The notes: generated by a model from the letters alone, not told the origin. A stretch of DNA of 8,158 bases from an uncultured Oscillospiraceae bacterium (GCA_910578965.1 CAJTSP010000023.1:1-8158), one strand, 5' to 3'; positions 1-5,910 are shown, numbered from the stretch's first letter. Program-made: numbers and translations.

Positions 1-1
1 G

Positions 2-622
2 GAGTACAGTCTCTGCCTTGCCCGCAAGGGGTACCGGGTGTCGGCGCTCGAGCTGGCCGATGCCAATCTCCGGGCCTTTCGGCAAAAGCTGGCCCCCCAG
101 GATTCTATCGAGCTGGTACAGGGCAATGCGGTGGACCTTAGCCGCTGGCCAAACGGCCTTTTTGATGCGGTACTTGTGCTCGGGCCGCTCTACCATCTGC
201 ACAACGAGGGCGACCGCCAGAGATGCATCGCCGAAGCCAAACGGGTCTGCCGGCCGGGCGGCTGGTTGTTTTTTGCCTTTATATCCAACGATATGGTTCA
301 CCTGACCGAGTTTGCCTGCCGGCCGGACTACTTTTTGAAGGGCTCCTACGATAAGGAGACCTTTCGGCAGGAGGATTTCCCCTTTGTGTTTCATACGGTA
401 GAGGCCTGCCGTGCCATGCTGCGCCGGGGCGGAGTGCACATCCTGTGCGAGGTGGCCGCGGACGGGGCCAGCGAGCTGTTGGAGGATAAGATCAACGCAC
501 TGCCGCCCGAGGATTTTGCACAATACCTGCGGTATCATTTTTACATCTGCGAAAAGCCTGAATTTCTGGGCATGAGCAACCACCTGCTGTTTGTGGGCCA
601 GAACGGCCCGGGCGGAGCTTAA
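2..622 (+). CDS. class I SAM-dependent methyltransferase, 5' truncated by the window
   Basis: The reading frame is open from base 2 to a TAA at 620-622, giving 206 residues; the true start lies upstream of the window. What is visible fits the second half of a Rossmann-fold methyltransferase. 'RKGYRVSALELA' matches strand beta-2 ending in the acidic residue that binds the SAM ribose. 'FDAVLVLGPLYHL' is motif IV, and 'CRPGGWLFFAFIS' is the post-motif strand before the variable C-terminal region. The glycine-rich SAM loop (motif I) should lie just before base 1 and cannot be checked. The 'GPLYHL' signature is typical of a group of uncharacterised Firmicutes methyltransferases; the methyl acceptor is unknown. 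The gene is convergent with the esterase-like gene, 116 bases away, and a hairpin lies between them. The family call is secure; substrate and biological role are not. Confidence 0.85.
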   Translation, partial: EYSLCLARKGYRVSALELADANLRAFRQKLAPQDSIELVQGNAVDLSRWPNGLFDAVLVLGPLYHLHNEGDRQRCIAEAKRVCRPGGWLFFAFISNDMVHLTEFACRPDYFLKGSYDKETFRQEDFPFVFHTVEACRAMLRRGGVHILCEVAADGASELLEDKINALPPEDFAQYLRYHFYICEKPEFLGMSNHLLFVGQNGPGGA

Positions 623-655
623 CGCCTGAAGGGCCGCACCGTGCAACAAATACAG

Positions 656-703
656 TACAGCCGGAGCTCCGGGCCCGCTGAAGGGCTGGGAACTCCGGCT
701 GTA
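656..703. terminator. strong hairpin between convergent genes
   Basis: Arms 656-670 and 689-703 pair over 14 of 15 positions (one C-A mismatch at 667/692). Inside the loop, 673-676 can pair with 683-686. It begins 34 bases after the methyltransferase stop and ends 35 bases before the convergent esterase-like stop. Neither side has a run of T residues, so it is not a textbook intrinsic terminator. A shared 3'-end stabilising or weak bidirectional terminator role is inferred from position. Confidence 0.6.
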
Positions 704-738
704 TTCCTGCCAAAATCCTTTTGCGGCCGCCGCCCCGC

Positions 739-1506
739 TTAGGGGGCGTTTTGAACGGCGTTTGGCGCTATTTCGGCCAGCGCCTTTTCCAAAAGATAGG
801 GCATCTGTTTTTTCCACCACGGCCAGTTGTGGGTTACATCAAAGCCCCAAATATCCAGTTGCGGCGTTAGCCCCTTGCTTTGCAGCGCCTTAGCCAGCGC
901 CTGCGTGCTGGCCAGGGCCTCGGCCTCGTCCGGCGCCTGCCCGGCACAGAGCCAGAGGGCCTGCCCGGCCAGCGCTGCAAGCTGCGGGCCCCCGGCGGGA
1001 AGGGCGGGTAAAAACAGCATAGGGTCGTTACGAAAAACAAGGTCATCTTTTTTTGTGCCAAAATACGCTGCCGCATCGTACCGGCCCGAGAGGGCTACAC
1101 AGCCGGCAAACCGTTCCGGTGCGCGCAGGGCCAGCAGTACCGCTTCGGCTGCACCCAGGTCACAGCCCAGTGCCAGTGCCGATGCCCCGGGGCAATGCTT
1201 TTGCAGCTCTGCAAACAGCTCTTCGCACAAATAGGCGTGCCAGCGCTCCTGCATTTCGGCCCGGCGGCGGGTTTCGCCCGACCCCAGCCAGCTTTCGCCG
1301 TAAATGCCGTCGGCGCAAAAAAGGGTGACACGCCCGGCCTCGATCAAGCTGGCCAGGGCGCCGGTCATGCCGGCATCCTCCCATTCGTAAAAACGCCCGC
1401 CGCCGGTGGGCAGCACAAGGCAGGGTACCCCGCCCTCGCCGTACCGCTTAAACTCCATTTCCCGGTGCAAATAATGGCTGAACAGTTTTTGGTATTGCGT
1501 CTGCAT
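739..1506 (-). CDS. alpha/beta-hydrolase, esterase family, with Asp in the nucleophile position
   Basis: This encodes 255 residues. The ATG at 1506 is preferred because AAAGGAGA lies about 10 bases upstream; two earlier in-frame Met codons (1542 and 1785) have no good ribosome binding site, and the longer one would cross the rpmB terminator and rpmB itself. The protein resembles the small esterase/PHB-depolymerase-like group of alpha/beta-hydrolases. 'LPTGGGRFYEW' (residues 33-43) fits the oxyanion-hole strand, 'GCDLGAAEA' (114-122) sits at the nucleophile elbow, 'CVALSGRYD' (136-144) follows, and 'WGFDVTHNWPWW' (220-231) carries the expected catalytic His226. The elbow normally reads G-x-S-x-G; here residue 116 is Asp (codon at 1159-1161), so ordinary serine-esterase activity is doubtful. 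There is no signal peptide, so it is probably cytoplasmic. It appears monocistronic; only a weak -10-like TACTAT (1541-1546) was seen upstream. Fold assignment is good; activity is unknown. Confidence 0.8.
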   Translation of the reverse strand: MQTQYQKLFSHYLHREMEFKRYGEGGVPCLVLPTGGGRFYEWEDAGMTGALASLIEAGRVTLFCADGIYGESWLGSGETRRRAEMQERWHAYLCEELFAELQKHCPGASALALGCDLGAAEAVLLALRAPERFAGCVALSGRYDAAAYFGTKKDDLVFRNDPMLFLPALPAGGPQLAALAGQALWLCAGQAPDEAEALASTQALAKALQSKGLTPQLDIWGFDVTHNWPWWKKQMPYLLEKALAEIAPNAVQNAP

Positions 1507-1565
1507 GGCTTGCCGTCTCCTTTTGCCGTCTCTTTTTTGCATAGTAAACTGCCGGGGGATACAGC

Positions 1566-1593
1566 AAAAGCCGGCCACACAGCGGTGGCCGGC
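1566..1593 (-). terminator. intrinsic terminator of rpmB
   Basis: On the minus strand a perfect 9-bp GC stem (arms 1585-1593 and 1570-1578, loop 1579-1584) is followed directly by four T residues (A residues at 1566-1569 on the plus strand). It starts 17 bases after the rpmB stop, which marks rpmB as a single-gene transcript ending before the esterase-like gene. Confidence 0.85.
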
Positions 1594-1610
1594 CCCTTGT
1601 GTGCTTAGGG

Positions 1611-1799
1611 TTACAGCGCGCGGGTAACTTTCCCCGAACGCAGGCAACGGGTGCAGGCATAGATGTATTTCGGAGAACCGTCTACAACCGCCTTCACGCG
1701 CTTTACATTGGGTTTCCAGGTACGGTTGCTCCGACGATGAGAGTGAGAAACCTGGATGCCAAAGGCAACGCCCTTGCCACAACAATCACACTTTGCCAT
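1611..1799 (-). CDS. rpmB: 50S ribosomal protein L28 (zinc-binding form)
   Basis: This gives 62 residues, the usual length for bacterial L28. The ATG at 1799 has AGGAGG about 9 bases upstream; an in-frame earlier codon at 1853 lacks a site and would overlap the promoter. L28 binds 23S rRNA in the large subunit. Characteristic segments are 'MAKCDCCGKG' at the start, 'SHSHRRSNRTWKPN' (18-31) and 'ACTRCLRSGKV' (48-58). Two CxxC pairs, Cys4/Cys7 and Cys49/Cys52, mark the C+ form that holds a zinc ion; some bacteria carry a C-minus paralogue expressed under zinc starvation. The gene has its own consensus promoter and an intrinsic terminator, so it is transcribed alone, as is common for rpmB in Firmicutes. 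Confidence 0.98.
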   Translation of the reverse strand: MAKCDCCGKGVAFGIQVSHSHRRSNRTWKPNVKRVKAVVDGSPKYIYACTRCLRSGKVTRAL

Positions 1800-1834
1800 A
1801 CTGCTGCACCTCCTCTTCTTTTGGTAGCCAGATA

Positions 1835-1863
1835 ATTTTAGCAGAATCCGCACAAAAATGCAA
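1835..1863 (-). promoter_or_regulatory. sigma-A promoter of rpmB
   Basis: Read on the minus strand, the -35 is TTGCAT (1858-1863) and the -10 is TAAAAT (1835-1840), with a 17-base spacer. Five of six -10 bases and four of six -35 bases match consensus. Transcription would begin near 1828 and leave a leader of roughly 30 bases carrying AGGAGG. Spacing and position make this a confident call. Confidence 0.85.
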
Positions 1864-1881
1864 GACCTTTTTTGTTCTTAT

Positions 1882-1949
1882 GCAACAAGCCGGCTTTTTG
1901 CCCTGCGCCCTGGGAGGGGGCGCAGGCGTAACCGTATAGGGGTATACGG
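1882..1949. other. cluster of three hairpins or palindromes between the dehydrogenase operon and rpmB
   Basis: Three inverted repeats lie in tandem. A near-perfect 20-bp palindrome with one mismatch spans 1882-1901. Arms 1902-1910 and 1918-1926 pair over 9 bp with a 7-base loop. Arms 1932-1938 and 1943-1949 pair over 7 bp around GGGG. They occupy the 3' side of the dehydrogenase operon (stop at 1995) and sit just upstream of the rpmB promoter. None is followed by a T tract in the minus direction, so termination is uncertain. They may protect the operon's 3' end or be weak terminators. Confidence 0.5.
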
Positions 1950-1994
1950 CCGGTACGCTGCCTGGCGCGGGCGAGGCCCGAAACAAACGGCGGG

Positions 1995-2891
1995 TCAGCG
2001 GCCTTCCAGGTGGTTTTGGATGTTGGCAAGCACCTTTTGGCTCAAAAGCTCAAAGGCCTCGCGCGTGCGGCCGGCCGACGTGTCGATGCACAGGACATTT
2101 TTTTGCCCCAGCAGGCTTTTATCGCCCAGCGCGCCCACCGTATCGCAGCAAAAGAGGTTGCGTTCGTCTTTGAGCCAGCCCGCCAGGGCCGCAAGGTCGG
2201 CGGCCGGGCCGATAGAGGTGTTAAAAAGGATCTTGCGGCTGCCAAGCTGTGCAAACTGCTCCTTGTGCAGCAGGATCACGTTTTTGTTCAGGCAGGTAAA
2301 CACCGCCTCACACTCGCGCAAAAGCTCGTCCAGCGGCTGGTAGCGGATGCCCCGGCTCTCGGCCTCGGGCTTGCGGGTACGGCTGTAATACCGTACGTCC
2401 GCCCCCATAAAATGCAGCGCCTCGGCGATCATCCCGCCCGAGGTGCCCAGCCCTACGATACCGGAGCAAAGGCCGGTGAACTCCCGGGGCACCGTGTCCC
2501 AGCTTGGCCGGCCCCCAAACCCGTGCAGGATCTCCGATAGCTGCCACAGCACATACTCCACCACGCCGCGGTCGCCGTAATCCCGGATGCCGCGCACGTC
2601 AATCCCGCGCTGCCGTGCATAAGGGATGTCCACATTGGCGCTTTCTTCTGAGTAGAGCGAGCAGCACATGCCCACATATCGCAGCCGCGGGCATTGCCCC
2701 ATGGCCGCGCGGCTCAGGCGGGAGGTATAGCTCAGCAGCACTGCGTCAGCATCCGCAATGCGTGCAGCAATCTCAGCATCGCTTTGCGGGATATCGCCGT
2801 ACAGCACTACCTCTCGGGCATATTGATGCAGCCGTTTTTCGGCGGCAGGGACAAGGCTTACCGGCTCAATCGCAACCAGTTTTTCAAACAA
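1995..2891 (-). CDS. D-isomer 2-hydroxyacid-dehydrogenase-fold protein lacking the catalytic triad
   Basis: This encodes 298 residues. The start is TTG at 2891, chosen because AAGGAGG lies 9 bases upstream and no in-frame ATG is close to it. The C-terminal half contains the NAD(P)-binding Rossmann motif 'GIVGLGTSGG' (144-153) followed by 'ADVRYYSRTRK', which fits the formate/glycerate dehydrogenase-like NAD-binding domain (Pfam 2-Hacid_dh_C); the N-terminal 100 residues fit the paired substrate domain. In active family members an Arg sits in N-x-S-R-G, a Glu about 30 residues later and a His in T-P-H-x-A. Here these positions read Ile227 ('NTSIG'), Gly253 ('DTVG') and Thr271 ('IDTSAG'). It may reduce a different substrate or have a non-catalytic NAD(P)-binding role. 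It is the second gene of an operon, 35 bases after the aspartate-dehydrogenase-like gene. Fold is confident; reaction unknown. Confidence 0.8.
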   Translation of the reverse strand: MFEKLVAIEPVSLVPAAEKRLHQYAREVVLYGDIPQSDAEIAARIADADAVLLSYTSRLSRAAMGQCPRLRYVGMCCSLYSEESANVDIPYARQRGIDVRGIRDYGDRGVVEYVLWQLSEILHGFGGRPSWDTVPREFTGLCSGIVGLGTSGGMIAEALHFMGADVRYYSRTRKPEAESRGIRYQPLDELLRECEAVFTCLNKNVILLHKEQFAQLGSRKILFNTSIGPAADLAALAGWLKDERNLFCCDTVGALGDKSLLGQKNVLCIDTSAGRTREAFELLSQKVLANIQNHLEGR

Positions 2892-2926
2892 GGCAGGAAC
2901 CCTCCTTATAAATGGAATGGGGCGCT

Positions 2927-3727
2927 TTACAGCATAATGGGCGCGGCCAGGTTGCGCAGCAGCGCAACAACGCTCCAGCCGGCAATGTCGGCGGTGCGGG
3001 AATATACGTCCACTACCGCCTTTACCCCGTCAATCTCGGCGGTGATGCAGTGGTCGTCCCCTGCAAAGCCGGGCCGGCTCAGGATGCGGGCGCTCGCGGT
3101 GTCCGGCCCGGTGGTGGCAAGCGAGGCGGCTACCGCCACGTTTACCTTGGTGGGCAGCAGGGCGATTGCGTCGGCGGCGCTGCCGCAGAGCACCTGGGTT
3201 TCGGTATCGCCGGCCAGCAGCTCCTCCCGGTAAAGCGGGGTACCCTGCAAGGACTGCGGCCCCTTGCGGGTAACGATGCCGGCGGCCTCAGGCAGGTTCT
3301 GTGCCTGCGCCATCAATGAAACGGTGCGCAGTACGTCAAAGCCGCCTACCGCGCCCGAGGCGATGTGTACCTTGGCCCCGTTTTCGCGGGCGGCTGCCTC
3401 TACCCGGGCCCGGAAATCCCCGTCCGCCAGCGCGCCGACCGAGACCAATACAAGGCTTGCCCCGCTGCAAAGCACCGGCAGGGCCATCTCCTTTGCCATG
3501 GCCACCGAGGCAGTTTCCACCACATAATCCGGCTGCAGCGCCAGCAGCTCCCCGAGCGAGGCGCAGGCCTTGCAACCGGTTTTTTGGGCCACGGCATCGG
3601 TTTTTGAGGCTGTGCGGCTGTAGGCCCCTACCAACCGGTAGCTGTTCAGCAGCCCGGCGGAATAGGCGCCCGCCACAATGCCGCCCAAAAAACCGCATCC
3701 TACCAGCGCCAGTTTTTTCGCTTCCAT
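2927..3727 (-). CDS. nadX: aspartate dehydrogenase-like NAD(P)-dependent oxidoreductase
   Basis: This gives 266 residues, the usual length for the family. The ATG at 3727 is supported by AAAGGAG 10 bases upstream; an earlier in-frame start at 3805 has no such site. The N-terminal Rossmann domain has 'LALVGCGFLGG' (GxGxxG at 10-15). The C-terminal domain shows 'HIASGAVGGFDVL' (121-133), 'PTKVNVAVAASLA' (192-204), 'GPDTASARI' (207-215) and 'DDHCI' with His226 aligned to the family's active-site His, and it ends in 'SVVALLRNLAAP'. Known members oxidise L-aspartate to iminosuccinate, feeding NAD synthesis, or run in reverse. No nadA or nadC is nearby, so the NAD role is not supported by context, and the symbol is by family resemblance only. 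It is the first gene of an operon with the 2-hydroxyacid-dehydrogenase-like gene, so the two probably share a pathway. Confidence 0.82.
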   Translation of the reverse strand: MEAKKLALVGCGFLGGIVAGAYSAGLLNSYRLVGAYSRTASKTDAVAQKTGCKACASLGELLALQPDYVVETASVAMAKEMALPVLCSGASLVLVSVGALADGDFRARVEAAARENGAKVHIASGAVGGFDVLRTVSLMAQAQNLPEAAGIVTRKGPQSLQGTPLYREELLAGDTETQVLCGSAADAIALLPTKVNVAVAASLATTGPDTASARILSRPGFAGDDHCITAEIDGVKAVVDVYSRTADIAGWSVVALLRNLAAPIML

Positions 3728-3969
3728 AACAATAAAGCTCCTTTTGAGGCCGCCGGCAAAGCTGCCGCTTGAAAAATCCCGGCGCCTTGTCCCGGCAAAT
3801 TTCACAAAAATGCCCGTTGCGGCAGAAGGCCCCGCCTGCGCCTTTTGCTTCGTTTGCTGAAAAAACCGCCCTTATTTTCTGCGGGACTTGGTTTGCCGAC
3901 AATCCCCTTTTGTATTTTGCTTAGCTTTCCTGCCGCCCCGGCCACGCTCTGCCGGGGCGTATCCAGTAC
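3728..3969 (-). other. long structured leader upstream of the nadX-like gene
   Basis: About 240 bases lie between the promoter-proximal hairpin and the nadX-like start and hold no credible gene. Arms 3935-3942 and 3951-3958 form an 8-bp GC hairpin. Close to the start, 3754-3757 and 3764-3767 can pair just upstream of the ribosome binding site. A very weak second promoter candidate was seen (TTGTCG then GAAAAT, 17-base spacer, around 3875-3903). I could not match the leader to a riboswitch or T-box consensus by eye. Confidence 0.4.
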
Positions 3970-3997
3970 AAAAGGGCGGGCCCGTGCGGGCCCGCCC
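3970..3997 (-). terminator. terminator-like hairpin at the very start of the nadX transcript
   Basis: In minus orientation, arms 3988-3997 and 3974-3983 form a perfect 10-bp GC-only stem with a GCAC tetraloop, followed at once by TTTT (3970-3973). This is a textbook intrinsic terminator shape. It lies only about 8 bases after the predicted transcription start of the promoter at 4012-4040. No minus-strand gene upstream needs it, so it may attenuate the nadX operon, end a very short RNA, or protect the 5' end. Confidence 0.7.
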
Positions 3998-4011
3998 CAC
4001 CTTGTATTTTC

Positions 4012-4040
4012 AGTGTAGCATAACCGGTTAAAAACCACAA
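4012..4040 (-). promoter_or_regulatory. sigma-A promoter, extended -10, likely for the nadX-like operon
   Basis: Read on the minus strand, the -35 is TTGTGG (4035-4040) and the -10 is TACACT (4012-4017), with a 17-base spacer and a TGC extended -10 (4018-4020). The predicted start is near 4005, giving a leader of about 278 bases before the nadX-like ATG. It is the best minus-strand promoter between the divergent genes. Confidence 0.6.
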
Positions 4041-4371
4041 GCCGCCTTAAAAGCGGGTTTTGGCAAAAAATCGGATGCAGGCCGCTGGGGGGCTGTTTTT
4101 TGGCGGGGCGGGATGCCTGCCGGCGGGGGGTACGCGCCGGCTCTTGCTGTGCTTTTGGCAGGCCCAGGAATCGCCGTATTCCCCTGCGTACTTTGGGGAT
4201 GGCTTTTATGCTGTGCCCTGTGTTATGTTCCTGCTCAAAAAGGGTAAGGCCTCCTCCTGGCCGGGCTGTTGTGCGGTAACCCGGCTTTAATCGGCCTCGC
4301 GCATCCTTCTGGCCCCTCTTCCCTCCCTGCCCAATCCTGTACAGCGGCCTGCATCCTTTGTATGGAGGCGC
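4041..4371. other. intergenic stretch with no recognisable gene
   Basis: About 330 bases separate the two divergent promoters. Open frames on either strand here lack ribosome binding sites and give low-complexity Arg/Gly/Pro-rich translations, so none is called. Small inverted repeats are present, for example arms 4260-4265 and 4280-4285 with TTTAA following on the plus strand. The length and structure leave room for a small RNA, but there is no direct evidence of one. Confidence 0.4.
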
Positions 4372-4400
4372 TTGCACTTTGCCGGCAGGCGGGCTATAAT
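4372..4400 (+). promoter_or_regulatory. sigma-A promoter of the cation/proton antiporter
   Basis: The -35 is TTGCAC (4372-4377), the spacer is 17 bases, and the -10 is a perfect TATAAT (4395-4400). Transcription should start near 4407. The spacer contains CGGCAGGCGGGC (4383-4394), repeated exactly in the leader at 4453-4464. Confidence 0.9.
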
Positions 4401-4406
4401 ATGGAA

Positions 4407-4521
4407 TTGCGCAAAAACGTCGCCCGCATTACGTATCAAGAGGGAAAAGGGACGGCAGGCGGGCAGGGGAAAGGGCCGCTGCCGGCGCGGCGTTTTACAA
4501 AGGGAAAGAGGGGGATAGAAG
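4407..4521 (+). other. 115-base leader of the antiporter mRNA
   Basis: The leader can fold. Arms 4422-4427 and 4459-4464 pair over 6 bp, and arms 4475-4479 and 4487-4491 pair over 5 bp and are followed by TTTT (4493-4496), a weak terminator-like shape. It also contains a 12-base direct repeat of the promoter spacer (4453-4464). The ribosome binding site is GAGGGGG (4508-4514). Regulation by attenuation or by an operator is possible but not shown; I could not match it to a known ion-sensing riboswitch. Confidence 0.4.
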
Positions 4522-5805
4522 GTGTCTTACAATTATCTTTTGCAGCTTGGCGTGATCCTGGTTTCTACAAAACTGCTGGGCATCGCCACCGGCCGGCTCC
4601 AGCTACCGCAGGTGGTGGGCGCGCTGCTGGCAGGGCTTGTGCTGGGGCCGGCGATGCTGGGCATCCTGCAGCCCAGCGACTTTCTCAGCCAGTTGGCCGA
4701 GATGGGGGTTATCGTGATCATGTTCAGCGCCGGCATGGGCACCAGCCTGCGTGACCTTAAAAACTCCGGCAAAGCAGGTTTTTTGGTAGCGCTGTGCGGG
4801 GTTCTGGTGCCGCTGGGGCTGGGCGCCGCGCTGATGGCGGCCTTTTACCAGGGCAGCAGCCTGCTGCAAAGCTTGTTTTTGGGCACCGTGCTTACTGCAA
4901 CCTCGGTGAGCATTACGGTGGAAACCCTCAAGGAGCTCGGCCGGCTGTCTACCAGGGTGGGCAACACCATCCTTGCCGCGGCCCTCATCGATGACATCCT
5001 TGGCCTTGTCTGCCTTACCGTGGTAACCAGCCTTGCCGGCCAGAGTGTCAGCATCCTGTGGGTGCTGGCGCGGATTCTCCTGTTTTTTGCTTTTGCCGGC
5101 TTGATAGGCTGGGGCTTTGACAGGCTGTTTGCTTGGTACGACCGCCTTGTAAAGGACCGCAACCTTCACCGGTTTCCCATCCTGGCTTTTGCGCTCTGCC
5201 TGTTTATGGCCTGGGCGGCCGAGGCCCTGTTTGGGGTGGCAGACATTATTGGCGCTTTTGCCGCCGGCCTGATTGTAGCGGCCACCCCCAAGGGCGCTTA
5301 CATTGCCGAAAAGTGCGCCCCGCTGTCGTACCTGCTGCTCACCCCGGTGTTTTTTGCCAACATCGGCCTTAGGGTGTCCCTGCCGGCCATGGGCGGCAGG
5401 GTGCTACTGTTCTCGGTACTGCTGGTCTTGGTGGGTATCCTGTCCAAGCTCATCGGCTGTGGGCTTGGCGCGCGGGCCTGTGGTTTCAGGCTGCGGCAGT
5501 GCGTGCAAACCGGCGTTGGCATGGCCTGCCGTGGCGAGGTTGCCCTCATCGTGGCAAACAAGGGCATTGCCATGGGCATGATTGATATGGACTGCTTTGG
5601 CCCGATTATTGTTATGGTGGTTTGCTGCGCTGTGCTTACCCCCATCCTGCTCAAGGCCGCCTTTAGGGGCGAGCCGGCCTACAACAGTCTGGAGGAGAGC
5701 ACCCTCCTGGACCGGTACGAGCTGGGCGGCCAGGTGGATATCGTCACCAGCCGGCTGCTGGAAGCAAACGACAAAAGCCGTACCGACAAACGGCAAGGAG
5801 GCTGA
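4522..5805 (+). CDS. CPA2-family cation:proton antiporter without RCK domain
   Basis: This encodes 427 residues, starting at GTG 4522 with GAGGGGG 7 bases upstream and ending in TGA. It is an integral membrane protein with roughly 12-13 hydrophobic segments covering residues 3-380. Family marks are 'LPQVVGALLAGLVLGP' (28-43), 'TATSVSITVETLKELG' (125-140), 'AALIDDILGL' (153-162) with the Asp157-Asp158 pair at the ion-binding site, 'TPVFFANIGLRV' (274-285) and 'CRGEVALIVANKG' (336-348). In this superfamily an Asp-Asp pair is associated with electrogenic Na+/H+ exchange (NapA, NhaA type), while Kef K+ antiporters carry Gln-Asp, so Na+/H+ is the favoured inference. Only about 45 hydrophilic residues follow the last membrane segment, so no RCK/TrkA domain is present. 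It has its own promoter, leader and terminator. Confidence 0.93.
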   Translation: MSYNYLLQLGVILVSTKLLGIATGRLQLPQVVGALLAGLVLGPAMLGILQPSDFLSQLAEMGVIVIMFSAGMGTSLRDLKNSGKAGFLVALCGVLVPLGLGAALMAAFYQGSSLLQSLFLGTVLTATSVSITVETLKELGRLSTRVGNTILAAALIDDILGLVCLTVVTSLAGQSVSILWVLARILLFFAFAGLIGWGFDRLFAWYDRLVKDRNLHRFPILAFALCLFMAWAAEALFGVADIIGAFAAGLIVAATPKGAYIAEKCAPLSYLLLTPVFFANIGLRVSLPAMGGRVLLFSVLLVLVGILSKLIGCGLGARACGFRLRQCVQTGVGMACRGEVALIVANKGIAMGMIDMDCFGPIIVMVVCCAVLTPILLKAAFRGEPAYNSLEESTLLDRYELGGQVDIVTSRLLEANDKSRTDKRQGG

Positions 5806-5827
5806 GCCGGGGCCATACCAAACCGGC

Positions 5828-5879
5828 AAAACCGGCGTTTCTCAAAGGCCTTGGGGCCTTTGAGAAACGCCGGTTTTTT
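5828..5879. terminator. long bidirectional intrinsic terminator
   Basis: Arms 5830-5850 and 5855-5875 form a perfect 21-bp stem around a TTGG tetraloop, and A residues at 5828-5829 extend the pairing with T residues. On the plus strand the stem runs into T residues 5874-5879; on the minus strand it runs into TTTT from 5828-5831. It lies between the antiporter stop (5805) and the convergent HD-domain gene stop (5911), so it can serve both. Confidence 0.93.
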
Positions 5880-5910
5880 GGGCTTTTTATAAAAGCGGGT
5901 GCGGCGGGCG

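Noticed and set aside
1507..1785. N-terminal extension of the esterase-like protein to 348 residues
   Set aside because: It would cross the rpmB terminator and read through rpmB in another frame; the ATG at 1506 has a good ribosome binding site.
2010..2540. 176-codon antisense frame inside the 2-hydroxyacid-dehydrogenase-like gene
   Set aside because: Mirror of codon bias on the opposite strand; no ribosome binding site or family resemblance.
3728..4005. T-box or known riboswitch in the nadX leader
   Set aside because: AAGGTGGGGCGG near the promoter only loosely resembles the T-box core; no specifier stem or antiterminator is visible, and the hairpin is too close to the start.
4060..4290. 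76-codon open frame on the plus strand
   Set aside because: TTG start with no Shine-Dalgarno, no promoter nearby and no recognisable motif.
3802..4377. 191-codon open frame on the minus strand upstream of nadX
   Set aside because: No ribosome binding site, Arg/Gly/Pro-rich low-complexity translation, and it runs through a promoter and a terminator-like hairpin.
4603..5169. 188-codon antisense frame inside the antiporter gene
   Set aside because: A shadow of the GC-rich membrane-protein gene; no start signals.
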